From Pelagibacterium luteolum (GTDB lineage Bacteria > Pseudomonadota > Alphaproteobacteria > Rhizobiales > Devosiaceae), in the NCBI RefSeq assembly GCF_900100665.1, contig NZ_FNCS01000001.1:191001-255000 (forward strand): 64,000 bases of DNA, written 5' to 3'. Made by a program: the position numbers and the translations under genes. The notes beneath the pieces are model-generated. The model saw only the letters and a program-made list of their open reading frames with translations, was not told where the DNA came from and ran no database searches. Each line of letters starts with the position of its first letter. The first letter of the stretch is position 1. Below are positions 17,955 to 26,436 of this stretch, one piece after another.

Positions 17955-18974
17955 TTATGCCAACCCGTACTGTGCAAAAATGGCTTCGGCCTGGGCATGA
18001 AGATCGGCCACGTCGTAACGCGCCTTGCCCAAGCGTGCGTTGGCCCGGGCTATCCGGCCAAGGCTGTGTTCGCTCAATGGGCGGGCAGCCTTCGCCGCGG
18101 CCTCGCTCTGCGCCAAGGTGCCCTGGCTGTGCAGCGCGATATCGTAACCGGCATCAAGCGTCGCCGTGACGCGCTCGGCCCAGGTCCCGCTCAAGGCTTC
18201 CATGGTGAGGCAATCGGTAATGATCACCCCGTCATAGCCCAGCGTTGAGCGTATGAAGTCACAGACGATGGGCGAGACCGAGGCGGGCCGCTCCGTATCA
18301 AGCGCCGTAAAGATCAGATGCGCGACCATCGCCCATGGCGCATCCTTCAAATCAATGAACGGCTTGAAGTCCGTCGCCATCAGATCGTCGAGCGCCGCAT
18401 CGACCACGGGCAGATCGAAATGGGGATCGACCTTGACCCGCCCATAGCCCGGAATGTGCTTGATGATGGGCATTTCTCCCACCTCGAGCATTGCCTCGAC
18501 CACCTCGCGTCCCAGCGCGGTAACGATCTCAGGATCGTCGGAAAATGCCCGCTGCCCGATGACATCATGCATGCCCTTGATCGCCAGATCGACCACCGGG
18601 GTCGTCCCCGACCCGATATCGAGCTCGGCCATCATCGTGCCCATGGCAAGTGTGGAAAGCCGCAACGCCGTCTTGGCCGCGTCCATATCCTTTGCCGCCA
18701 ACGCGCCAAAGTCGCCGAGTGCACGAAACAACGGCCAATTGCCATTGTCGAGCCGTTGCACCCGTCCGCCCTCCTGGTCGATATAGACCGGCGCATCCTC
18801 GCGTCGGACCGCCTCGCGGAACTGGCGCACCAGGGCGCGGATCTGTTCGGGATTATCGAGATTGCGTTTGAAGAGAAACAGCCCGAACGGATTGGCGTCT
18901 CGAAAGAACGCGATCTCGTCGTCGGAAAGCGAATAGCCGGGCATCCCGACAAAGAGTGCAAGAGGCGTGGTCAA
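17955..18974 (-). CDS. nagZ: GH3 beta-N-acetylhexosaminidase (NagZ-like)
   Basis: Glycoside hydrolase family 3, 339 residues, close to NagZ size, removing terminal N-acetylglucosamine from chito-oligosaccharides or muropeptides. Visible motifs are DQEGGRVQRL at 67-76, KHIPGYG at 172-178 followed by the flexible-loop D183-P-H185 that in NagZ provides the acid/base His, and ITDCLTMEA with the likely nucleophile D254. A TTG at 18974, with GGAGA about 10 bases upstream and 4 nt after the GNAT stop, fits homologue N-termini. The in-frame start at 19067 would overlap the GNAT gene. No signal peptide, so cytoplasmic. The binding-protein gene follows after 39 nt. Confidence 0.87.
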   Translation of the reverse strand: MTTPLALFVGMPGYSLSDDEIAFFRDANPFGLFLFKRNLDNPEQIRALVRQFREAVRREDAPVYIDQEGGRVQRLDNGNWPLFRALGDFGALAAKDMDAAKTALRLSTLAMGTMMAELDIGSGTTPVVDLAIKGMHDVIGQRAFSDDPEIVTALGREVVEAMLEVGEMPIIKHIPGYGRVKVDPHFDLPVVDAALDDLMATDFKPFIDLKDAPWAMVAHLIFTALDTERPASVSPIVCDFIRSTLGYDGVIITDCLTMEALSGTWAERVTATLDAGYDIALHSQGTLAQSEAAAKAARPLSEHSLGRIARANARLGKARYDVADLHAQAEAIFAQYGLA

Positions 18975-18978
18975 ACGA

Positions 18979-19464
18979 TCAGGTCTCCACTTTAGGAGTG
19001 CGGAGCATGCCGCGATAAATGTCTTCGTCCTCGGTGGGGATGGGAATGGCGCCCACCGCATTGGCATAAAAGTCGATAGGCCCCGCCTTGCCGATCATGG
19101 CATAGGCAAAGCCGAGATCTTTCAGCGCCTTGAGCGAATGATAAAACAGCGCCAGCCCTATCCCCTTGCCGCGCGCACTTTCGTCGACACCCGTCGGTCC
19201 GAAAAATCCGCGGGCCGTCGTGTCGTAGCAGGCAAACCCGACGAGCTGATCATCGATGGTGGCGACAAGACACCCGACCGGCTGATGCGCCATGGCGACA
19301 GCGACTTCGCTCGACCAATAGCATGAGAAGCGCGCCTCGACCCAATCGGTGACGATATGCATCTCAGGCGGGAGGGCGCGCCGGATCGTTGCCGGTGTAT
19401 CGGCAACGCGTGCACCCAAGGCGTCAAGACGCGCGGAATAGAGATTGACCAGCAGATCCGTCAC
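18979..19464 (-). CDS. GNAT-family N-acetyltransferase
   Basis: A 161-residue GNAT protein. The acetyl-CoA-binding region is visible as GPTGVDESARGKGIGLALFYHSLKAL at about 99-124 (R/Q-x-x-G-x-G/A pattern ARGKGIG), followed by a C-terminal beta-strand with YAMIG. A GTG start follows a strong AAGGAGG. It sits between the sugar kinase and NagZ genes on the same strand, suggesting an amino-sugar substrate, but nothing in the sequence fixes that. Confidence 0.82.
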   Translation of the reverse strand: MTDLLVNLYSARLDALGARVADTPATIRRALPPEMHIVTDWVEARFSCYWSSEVAVAMAHQPVGCLVATIDDQLVGFACYDTTARGFFGPTGVDESARGKGIGLALFYHSLKALKDLGFAYAMIGKAGPIDFYANAVGAIPIPTEDEDIYRGMLRTPKVET

Positions 19465-19618
19465 CGTTCCTCCTTGGCGTCGGCTTCAAAGCACTCGGCC
19501 CACCATAATACCAATCTAAACCACTATGGAAGCCCTCACCGGCAAGTCGGACGCGTTTCGGGGTTGGATTATTGAAATCCTGCCCAAAACGCCGAGACCA
19601 ATGCCATACCTCTTGCGA

Positions 19619-20551
19619 TCAGCGGCGAAGAGTTTGCGCTATACGCGCCGCGCCCAGAGCAGCATCGATCTGGGGAAACACAACCTCATGTCCGCTGAGC
19701 GACGCCCCGATGGCGGATCGGAAACTGGGCGTGATGTCGAGCAGCCCACCCACGAACCCCACCGGCCGTTCGCCGGCGCGCTTTATCAGCGCAAGACCGA
19801 GCCGCGCTAGCTCTCCGGCTGCCTCGGCGATAATCGTTTGCGCCAGCCGATCCCCGGCCTCTGCTGCCGCGCCCACCACCCGGGCCAGCGACCCGATGGT
19901 CCCGCGATCGGCGCCGTAGATATAGGCGCGCACGTCATTCCAGCTATCGCCGCCTATAGCATCGAACAATTGCCGCGCGAGAATTGTCGCGTCGCCACAA
20001 CCGCCCTTCTCGTCCAGGATCCGGTAGAGGCCATCGAGCGCCCGCAGCGCGATCCATGCTCCCGACCCGCCATCATCGATCAGAATACCGCGTCCACCGA
20101 CGCGAACGACCTCGCCATCCTGACCGATGTGCATGCCGACCGATCCGGTGCCCACCGAAATTAGATGCCCCGCGCCCGGCGCAAAAACGCTACGAAACGC
20201 GAGGTCCATATCGTCGCCAACACTGACGCTGTCCACAGAAAGACCAAAGGCCTGAGAAACGATATCCCTTGCGGTCTCGTGGTAGTCCTCCCCCAGCCCC
20301 GTTGCGCCGATATGGACGGCGCGCGGCTGCGCGCTATCCCGCGCAACAGCGGCAATTGCCGCGATCACCGCGATAAAGTCCTGCTTTGCCTCCGGGCGGA
20401 ATAGATGCCCTGTCGCCCCATGGGCAGCACCGCGCGCCAGAACCGCCCCCTCGGCATCGATAAGCACCCACCGCGAGCCCGTGCCACCCATGTCGATCCC
20501 GAGACAGACACCGTCTTGCGTGTCACTTGCGCTCAATCCATCATCGCCCAA
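19619..20551 (-). CDS. BadF/BadG/BcrA-type sugar kinase (N-acetylglucosamine/glucosamine kinase-like)
   Basis: ASKHA-fold kinase of 310 residues. It has the phosphate-1 loop LGIDMGGTGSRWVLID at about 17-32, a VSVGDDMD segment, and the phosphate-2 motif LISVGTGSVG. This family includes the glucosamine kinase GspK of Vibrio chitin operons and eukaryotic GlcNAc kinase. It would phosphorylate the monosaccharide released by the hexosaminidase. A TTG at 20551 with GAGGAG upstream is the likely start; no ATG is available before the nucleotide loop. A 154-nt gap separates it from the GNAT gene, so it may or may not share the transcript. Confidence 0.85.
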   Translation of the reverse strand: MGDDGLSASDTQDGVCLGIDMGGTGSRWVLIDAEGAVLARGAAHGATGHLFRPEAKQDFIAVIAAIAAVARDSAQPRAVHIGATGLGEDYHETARDIVSQAFGLSVDSVSVGDDMDLAFRSVFAPGAGHLISVGTGSVGMHIGQDGEVVRVGGRGILIDDGGSGAWIALRALDGLYRILDEKGGCGDATILARQLFDAIGGDSWNDVRAYIYGADRGTIGSLARVVGAAAEAGDRLAQTIIAEAAGELARLGLALIKRAGERPVGFVGGLLDITPSFRSAIGASLSGHEVVFPQIDAALGAARIAQTLRR

Positions 20552-20680
20552 CGGCTCTGCTCCTCTAGCCTATGCGCGCGTACTATATTGGCACTCAGCA
20601 CCCCCGCAAGCGTCACTCCCGACTGGTACACCGCTTCGCCCCGCGCTATGCAGGCGTCGCAAACGGAAGGTGTTGTTGCG

Positions 20681-21322
20681 ATGAGCGAAGGTGTTGCGCC
20701 GGGATTTGTGGCGATCTGGAACGGTGTAACACCGGGAACCGAGAACGACTTCGCCGCCTGGCATAAAAAAGAGCACATGCCCGAGCGACTCGCCATCCCC
20801 GGATTTCTGCGCGGAACGCGCTGGGGCGAGAGGACTTATTTCACGCTTTATGAACTCGCCCACCCCGACGTCGCCCGTTCTGCCCACTATCTCGAGCGGC
20901 TCAATGCCCCGACCGATTGGACGCGGCGGGTCATGAGCCATTTCCAAGACAATTCCCGATGCGTTGGCGCCTTCGTCCATTCGCTCGGCGCCATGCCCCA
21001 CGAGCGCGCGATCATTATACGCCTCGATGGCGAACAGCAGGGCACGATCGATGACGCCGTTGCAGTCGAGATTATGAACATCGCCGGCGTCAAGGGCTGC
21101 CATATCGGTCTCGCCGACAATGCAGTCTCCAGCATCAAGACAATCGAACGGCAGGGCCGACACGTCCACGAACCATGGGGTCTGATCCTTATCGCCCTCG
21201 ACGCCGATGCTGATCCGGCTCCGATCGAGGCGTCCGTCGGCCGCCATTTGCCTAAAGCTGCGCCAGAAATCCTGGACCTGACCCTGCAATTACAGATGAG
21301 CCGCGTATACGAGATCGTCTAA
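20681..21322 (+). CDS. Uncharacterised protein, tandem dimeric alpha/beta-barrel type
   Basis: Cytoplasmic protein of 213 residues without a recognised name. The first half has a ferredoxin-like dimeric-barrel pattern, with FVAIWNGVTPGTENDFAAWHKKEHMPERLAIPGFLRGTRW typical of small EthD/antibiotic-monooxygenase-like barrels (WHxxEHxPER...PGF). The second half seems to repeat the fold less clearly (ERAIIIRLDGEQQ..VGRHLPKAAP). The ATG at 20681 with GGAAGG upstream was chosen; an ATG at 20648 would add 11 residues. It lies 184 nt before the TRAP operon and may relate to its substrate (inference). Confidence 0.7.
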   Translation: MSEGVAPGFVAIWNGVTPGTENDFAAWHKKEHMPERLAIPGFLRGTRWGERTYFTLYELAHPDVARSAHYLERLNAPTDWTRRVMSHFQDNSRCVGAFVHSLGAMPHERAIIIRLDGEQQGTIDDAVAVEIMNIAGVKGCHIGLADNAVSSIKTIERQGRHVHEPWGLILIALDADADPAPIEASVGRHLPKAAPEILDLTLQLQMSRVYEIV

Positions 21323-21447
21323 AATTTTGGAGTCACTTGCGAAACTCGCGTTTCGCCCTGCACACGGCGCCCTCGCGCTGCAATTTTCACCACTCTGCAT
21401 GTCGATTGAGCAACTATAGCCCGCCTGTCTATATTTTGAGAATTTTC

Positions 21448-21476
21448 TTGACAGTGCTCGCGACCCGAGTGTCTTC
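21448..21476 (+). promoter_or_regulatory. Possible sigma-70-type promoter for the DctPQM operon
   Basis: TTGACA is present at 21448-21453, about 54 bases before the dctP-like start, in a locally AT-rich patch. The -10 region at the correct 17-base spacing (21471-21476, GTCTTC) is poor, so only the -35 match is convincing. Confidence 0.3.
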
Positions 21477-21506
21477 TAGCCTCATCAATTACCAAAGGGG
21501 AACATC

Positions 21507-22523
21507 ATGAACCGCCGTGTCCTGCTTGCTTCGGCAGCAATTATCACCGTTCTGGCCGGTGCGCTTCCGGCCTCCGCTCAGGAATTTACAGCTCGCATCG
21601 GGCACCTGGAATCCGACCAGCAGCCGCGTCACCAGGGCCTGCAGATGGTTGCCGATCTGGTCTCCGAGCGCACTGACGGCGCCGTCGAGTTCCAGCTCTT
21701 CCCCGCCGGCCAGCTCGGCCAGGCGCGCGAAATGAACGAAGGCACCCAGCTCGGCCTGATGGAGGGCACGGTTTCGCCTGCAGCGTTCCTCGCCGGCTTC
21801 AACCCCGCCGTTTCGATCCTCGACGTCCCGTTCCTTTACCCGGCTGATCGCGAGGAGGCCAACGCCTTGCGCACCGGCCCCTTCGGTCAGGCCGTCCTCG
21901 ACAGCTTCGCACCCCTCGGCCTCAAGGCCATCGCCATCTGGCCGAATGGCCGCAAGTCGATGACGTCGAACGAAGATATTTCGGCGCTCGAAAACTTCTC
22001 CGGCCAGAGCTTCCGCGTCATGGATTCACAGGTGCTGATGGAGCAGTTCAACGCAGTCGGTGCTTCCGCCATCGCCCTGCCGTTCGGCGAGCTCTATACA
22101 GCGCTCCAGACCGGCGTCGTCGACGGCCAGGAAAACGCCCTCGATACCATCGCCACCATGAAGTACCAGGAAGTGCAGGACTACCTGCTCATCTCCGAGC
22201 ATGGCGCCAATGAAGACGTCGTGATGTTTAACCAGGGCTGGTGGGACGCGCTTCCCGCCGAATACCAGACGGTAATCGAAGAGGCGTTCGAAGAAGTCCG
22301 TCCGGAAGTCGAAGCGCTCAAGGAAGCGGCGCAGGACACCGCGCTCGAAACCATCCGCGCCAGCGACATTACCATCACCGAGCTTGACGATGCCCAGCGG
22401 ACCGCTTTCCGTGACGCCATGTACGGCCCGGCGCGCGACGCCTATCTTGCTGGCGCCGGCGACGTCGGTCAGCAGATCGTCGACACCTATGAAAGCCAGT
22501 ACGAAGAAATCGTCGGCCAGTAA
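21507..22523 (+). CDS. dctP: TRAP transporter solute-binding protein (DctP family)
   Basis: Periplasmic binding protein of 338 residues with a Sec signal peptide (cleavage after PASA, about 24). The DctP pattern is clear: FPAGQLGQAREMNEGTQLGLMEG, then GQSFRVMDSQV, whose R170 matches the conserved arginine that holds the substrate carboxylate, then ALPFGELYTALQTGVVDGQENAL. The substrate is therefore expected to be an organic acid. AAAGGGG precedes the ATG. It is the first gene of the DctPQM set. Confidence 0.94.
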   Translation: MNRRVLLASAAIITVLAGALPASAQEFTARIGHLESDQQPRHQGLQMVADLVSERTDGAVEFQLFPAGQLGQAREMNEGTQLGLMEGTVSPAAFLAGFNPAVSILDVPFLYPADREEANALRTGPFGQAVLDSFAPLGLKAIAIWPNGRKSMTSNEDISALENFSGQSFRVMDSQVLMEQFNAVGASAIALPFGELYTALQTGVVDGQENALDTIATMKYQEVQDYLLISEHGANEDVVMFNQGWWDALPAEYQTVIEEAFEEVRPEVEALKEAAQDTALETIRASDITITELDDAQRTAFRDAMYGPARDAYLAGAGDVGQQIVDTYESQYEEIVGQ

Positions 22524-22536
22524 GGCCTGAAGGATA

Positions 22537-22582
22537 CCGGCGCGCTTTTCAAAAGGTGCCGAGGATCGTGAACGGGCGCCGG
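22537..22582. promoter_or_regulatory. Intercistronic inverted repeat between dctP and dctQ
   Basis: CCGGCGC (22537-22543) can pair with GCGCCGG (22576-22582), enclosing a smaller CTTTTcAAAAG stem. It lies in the gap after the binding-protein gene, where the other transporters in this window also have a stem. The long loop makes it weaker than the others. Confidence 0.4.
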
Positions 22583-22635
22583 GGTGTATGAGCCTTGGCG
22601 CCTCTTCGTTTCAAGAAAGGGGTGGCCAGACCGTC

Positions 22636-23154
22636 ATGGAACCGAAAAACAACCTTGCAAGGGCATTGGGCGTCTTGGCGTCCTTCGAGCGCATAGCTCT
22701 TGCCCTGCTGATGCTCGCCATGGTGGCGCTCTATGTCACGGGCGTTTTCGTCCGCGAACTCTTTCCCACCTATTCGCGCAATGTCGCCTGGATCGACGAA
22801 GCCGCCCGCTACATGATGGTGTGGCTGGTGTTTCTCTCGCTCGGCCTCGCTCTCGCAGAGGGCCGCCAGATCGCCATGACCAGCTTTCTCGAACGCATGG
22901 GCGCAACGGCGCGACTGTGGATCGGCCGCGCGATCGATCTTACCGGGCTTGGCCTGTCGCTCTTTATTGCGTGGGTTGGCCTGGAAATGGCCCAGAGCGT
23001 TGCCCGCACCGGGCAGATCAGCCCCACGCTGGGTATCCCCGCCTCACTGCTCTATTACGCATTGCCGGCCGGCTTCCTCTTGCTGGCCTTCCGCTATGGC
23101 CTGAGCCTTTTTGGTCTGATCGACCGCTGGAACAAGACCGAAGGGGCGCACTGA
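22636..23154 (+). CDS. dctQ: TRAP transporter small permease (DctQ family)
   Basis: Four-helix inner-membrane subunit, 172 residues from the ATG at 22636. The pattern ERIALALLMLAMVALYVTGVFVREL, then WIDEAARYMMVWLVFLSLGLALAEGRQIAM is typical of DctQ (E-A-R-Y and GRQI). The alternative ATG at 22588 would add 16 residues and has no good ribosome-binding site; the AAAGGGG before 22636 is slightly far. It pairs with the large permease one base downstream. Confidence 0.88.
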   Translation: MEPKNNLARALGVLASFERIALALLMLAMVALYVTGVFVRELFPTYSRNVAWIDEAARYMMVWLVFLSLGLALAEGRQIAMTSFLERMGATARLWIGRAIDLTGLGLSLFIAWVGLEMAQSVARTGQISPTLGIPASLLYYALPAGFLLLAFRYGLSLFGLIDRWNKTEGAH

Positions 23155-23155
23155 G

Positions 23156-24439
23156 ATGCTGATTGCAGCCATAGTTTTCGGCGCCATGGCGCTTTTGTTC
23201 CTCGGGTTCGAGATGCTGATCGTTCTCGGCCTGCCGGGAATTCTGACCAAGGAACTGTTCTTTTCCACGATGCCCGATATCATCTACGGGCAACGCATCG
23301 TCGGCGGCATCAACCACTCGACGCTCCTCGCCATTCCGTTCTTTATCTTTGCCGCGGAAGTCATGTCCAAGGGCTCGATTGCCCGGCACCTGACCAATCT
23401 CGTCGGCGCCTTCCTCGGCCATCGCCGTGGCGGCATGGGGCTGACCACCGTCGCAACGGCCGCAGCCTTCGGTTCGGTCTCGGGCTCCGCCCCCGCAACT
23501 GTCGCAGCGCTCGGCGGCATCGTTTATCCCGAACTCAGGCGCCAGGGTTATTCCGACAAATTCTCACTCGGCCTTATTGTCTCCTCGGCTGAAGTTGCCC
23601 TTCTCATCCCACCTTCGATCACGCTCATCATCTATGCCTGGCTCACCGGGACATCGGTCGCCTCGCTGTTTGCGGCGGGCCTCGTCGTCGGCATTTTCCT
23701 CTCGCTCGTCTTTTGCGCCTATGTGCTGTTTTACGCGCACCGCAACGGGCTCAAGGGCGACATGCCAATGCCCTGGAACGAGCGCTTCAAGGTCATGGGC
23801 CGCAGCGTCTGGGCGGTTGGTCTGCCCGTCGTTTTGCTCGGCGGTATCTATTCGGGCCTATTCACGCCCACCGAAGCGGCGGCCGTCAGCGTCGCATACG
23901 CCCTGCTGGTCGAAGTCGTCATCTATCGGCACATGGGACTTAAGGACGTCTTCAAGGTCGCAACAGGCGCCGCAATCACCACCGGCAGCATTTTCGTGCT
24001 TCTGGCCATGGGCTCGATCGTCGCCTATTTCATTACCCTGGCCCAACTGCCCGCCATGGTCATCGACTTCCTCGACATGATCAACGCCAACTGGGTCGTG
24101 TTCCTCCTGATCGTCAACCTGCTGTTCCTTGTGGCCGGCATGTTCATCGATCCAAACTCGACCATGCTGATCCTCGTCCCGGCGCTCTATCCCGTGGCCG
24201 TAGCCTTCGGCATCGACCCGATCCATTTCGGCATCATCGTCTGTCTCAACACCTGTATCGGTATGATCACCCCGCCCTTTGGGCTCGATATCTTCGTCGC
24301 CTCATCGACGCTGGGCGAGTCGGTCTCAAAGATCATCTCGGGCATAACGCCGTTCATCATCGTCAACCTCCTGGCGCTGATGGTGATCTCCTACCTACCC
24401 GATATCTCGATGTTCCTGCCCCGCCTGCTGGCGCAATAA
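23156..24439 (+). CDS. dctM: TRAP transporter large permease (DctM family)
   Basis: Twelve-helix transport subunit of 427 residues. Hallmarks are the GSVSGSAPATVAALGGIVYPELRRQGYSDKFSLGLI segment and the matching second-half GMFIDPNSTMLILVPALYPVA and CIGMITPPFGLDIFV. It moves substrate with sodium together with DctQ and DctP. The gene begins one base after dctQ and ends just before a strong terminator. Confidence 0.94.
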   Translation: MLIAAIVFGAMALLFLGFEMLIVLGLPGILTKELFFSTMPDIIYGQRIVGGINHSTLLAIPFFIFAAEVMSKGSIARHLTNLVGAFLGHRRGGMGLTTVATAAAFGSVSGSAPATVAALGGIVYPELRRQGYSDKFSLGLIVSSAEVALLIPPSITLIIYAWLTGTSVASLFAAGLVVGIFLSLVFCAYVLFYAHRNGLKGDMPMPWNERFKVMGRSVWAVGLPVVLLGGIYSGLFTPTEAAAVSVAYALLVEVVIYRHMGLKDVFKVATGAAITTGSIFVLLAMGSIVAYFITLAQLPAMVIDFLDMINANWVVFLLIVNLLFLVAGMFIDPNSTMLILVPALYPVAVAFGIDPIHFGIIVCLNTCIGMITPPFGLDIFVASSTLGESVSKIISGITPFIIVNLLALMVISYLPDISMFLPRLLAQ

Positions 24440-24450
24440 AGAAAAACAAA

Positions 24451-24478
24451 AGGGCCGCCCCGAGGGACGGCCCTTTTT
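24451..24478. terminator. Bidirectional intrinsic terminator between dctM and pyrE
   Basis: AGGGCCG (24451-24457) pairs with CGGCCCT (24468-24474), followed by T24475-24478 and preceded by an A-rich run at 24438-24450. It can therefore terminate both the plus-strand TRAP operon and the minus-strand pyrimidine genes, which converge here. Confidence 0.88.
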
Positions 24479-24499
24479 CAATCCTGAAAACGAATGCGC

Positions 24500-25210
24500 T
24501 CAGCCCTTGGCAGCAGGCGCAAATTCCGAAATGCCGCCATGGGCCGACGACCAGCTCGCTGGATCGTTGAGGAAGCTTTCGACCTCGTTGAGCGTATGGG
24601 TATCGAAGTGGCCAGACTCCTTGGCCGCATCGAGCACGTCCCACCAGGTCGCAAGATAATGCAGCTCGATCCCGAGCTCTTTCATCAACTCGTGGCTGTT
24701 GGGGAAGATGTCGTAGTAAAAGACCACAAAGCAATGGTCGACCTGCGCGCCCGCCTTGCGCAGCGCATCGGCAAACATGACCTTCGAGCGCCCGTCGGTC
24801 GCAAGATCCTCGACCAGCAGCGTCCGCGCACCTGTCACGACCTCGCCCTCGATCTGCGCGTTGCGGCCGAACCCCTTGGCCTTCTTGCGCACGTACTGCA
24901 TGGGCAGCATCAGCTTGTCGGCAATCCATGCCGCAAAGGGGATACCCGCCGTCTCGCCGCCGGTTACCACATCGATCGATTCATAGCCGATTTCGGTGGC
25001 GATCGTATGCGCGGCCAGATCCATCAGCGCCGAGCGCAGGCGCGGGTAGGAAATGAGCTTGCGGCAATCGACATAGACCGGGCTGGCCCAGCCGGAGGTG
25101 AAAACGAAAGGCTGCTCGGCGTTGAAATGGATGGCGTTGATTTCAAGCATCATCCGGGCGGTCTGCCGGGCAATCGCTTTCTTGTCGTCGCCTAGGCGCA
25201 GTGTGCTCAT
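24500..25210 (-). CDS. pyrE: Orotate phosphoribosyltransferase
   Basis: Transfers the phosphoribosyl group from PRPP to orotate, the fifth step of UMP synthesis. 236 residues, with [19 protein letters not shown] near 36-53, [17 protein letters not shown], and the PRPP loop [13 protein letters not shown] at 131-143. The ATG at 25210 follows GAAGGGACC; the in-frame ATG at 25306 would add an atypical leader. It is the last gene of the minus-strand pyrimidine group, 104 nt after pyrC. Confidence 0.93.
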   Translation of the reverse strand: MSTLRLGDDKKAIARQTARMMLEINAIHFNAEQPFVFTSGWASPVYVDCRKLISYPRLRSALMDLAAHTIATEIGYESIDVVTGGETAGIPFAAWIADKLMLPMQYVRKKAKGFGRNAQIEGEVVTGARTLLVEDLATDGRSKVMFADALRKAGAQVDHCFVVFYYDIFPNSHELMKELGIELHYLATWWDVLDAAKESGHFDTHTLNEVESFLNDPASWSSAHGGISEFAPAAKG

Positions 25211-25314
25211 CTGGGGTCCCTTCGCTTCTCGTGCCTGCGGTCGCGCAAAATCGCGGCCGCCGGATGAAAGGTCCAGCGCCGCCGGAGTGGTAAGGCTCTC
25301 GTGCAACCGGTTCG

Positions 25315-26355
25315 CTATAACCCCGGGGCCAAAGCCCAGTCAACGTTTTCACCGGCAAACAGTGGGACAATTTCACGGTTCTCAACCGAAACGGTCTCGG
25401 GCGCCGTCCAGGACCGTTCTTCATACGTCACGCGCGTCTCCGACGGCGCAAAGCCATAAAACGCTGGCCCGTTGAGCGAAGCAAACGCCTCGAAATGCTC
25501 AAGCGCGTCGTCCTCGGCAAAAACCTTGAGATAGGCTTCGACAGCCACAGGGGCCGAAAACACCCCGGCACATCCGCAAGCAGCTTCCTTGAGATGCTTG
25601 AGATGGGGCGCGGTATCCGTCCCTAAAAAATAGTTCGCCGCCCCACTCGTCGCCGCCTTGCGCAAGGCAAGCTGATGCTTCCGGCGCTTCAAAATCGGCA
25701 GGCAGTAATAATGTGGGCGGATGCCACCCTCGAACAGTACGTTGCGATCATAAAGCAGATGCTGCGGCGTGATGGTCGCGGCCAGCCGATCGCCGCCACT
25801 GGCTACGAACTGTGCGCCCTCTTCGGTTGTGATGTGCTCCATCACGACCTTCAGCGTTGGATGCCGCTCGAGCAGCGGAGCCAGGATGTCATCGATAAAC
25901 CGCGCCTCGCGATCGAAGATATCGACATCTGCGTGCACCAGTTCGCCATGCGTCAAAAGCGGCATGCCCGCGTCGGCCATCGCCGCAAACACCGGATCGA
26001 GCGCCTCGACCGAGGTTACCCCATGCGCCGAATTGGTTGTCGCATGCGCCGGATAGAGTTTTGCCGCTGCAAAGATACCATCCCGATGCCCCGCCACGAG
26101 ATCGGCCGGCACTGTCGCGTCGGTCAGATAGCACGTCATCATCGGCGTAAAGTCGACACCCTCCGGCACCGCCGCCATGATGCGCCCGCGATAATCCGCT
26201 GCCATCTGCGCAGTCGTCACCGGGGGCACCAGATTGGGCATGACGATCGCCCGCGCGAACTGGCGCGCCGTATAGGGCACCACGGCATCGAGAACTTCGC
26301 CGTCGCGGAAATGGACATGCAGGTCGACGGGCTTGCGCAGGGTGATCGATCGCAT
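25315..26355 (-). CDS. pyrC: Dihydroorotase, class II (PyrC)
   Basis: Interconverts carbamoyl-aspartate and dihydroorotate. 346 residues, the length of the E. coli PyrC type. Zinc ligands H13 and H15 and substrate-binding R17 are in LHVHFRDG, followed by the diagnostic [24 protein letters not shown]. Further metal ligands are in HGELVHAD and MEHITTEEG. The pyrC-pyrE pairing is usual in this group of bacteria, so a biosynthetic role is likely. It could also serve the reverse reaction with the neighbouring genes. Confidence 0.94.
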   Translation of the reverse strand: MRSITLRKPVDLHVHFRDGEVLDAVVPYTARQFARAIVMPNLVPPVTTAQMAADYRGRIMAAVPEGVDFTPMMTCYLTDATVPADLVAGHRDGIFAAAKLYPAHATTNSAHGVTSVEALDPVFAAMADAGMPLLTHGELVHADVDIFDREARFIDDILAPLLERHPTLKVVMEHITTEEGAQFVASGGDRLAATITPQHLLYDRNVLFEGGIRPHYYCLPILKRRKHQLALRKAATSGAANYFLGTDTAPHLKHLKEAACGCAGVFSAPVAVEAYLKVFAEDDALEHFEAFASLNGPAFYGFAPSETRVTYEERSWTAPETVSVENREIVPLFAGENVDWALAPGL

Positions 26356-26436
26356 GGGTGTTTTATTCCTCGGAGTGGGGTCAGAAAAAGCGACAGACTT
26401 TTTCGGTTCGACCTCGCGACAAAAGAAAAACCAGAA

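Noticed and set aside
19465-19618. ACCA...ACCA spaced motif near 19507 considered as a GntR/NagR operator
   Set aside because: The two halves are direct rather than inverted and short; too weak to call.
26384-26404. GAAAAAG/CTTTTTC stem between the M20 hydrolase and pyrC genes as a terminator
   Set aside because: The stem is AT-rich and weak with no following T-run on the coding strand; termination here is not supported.
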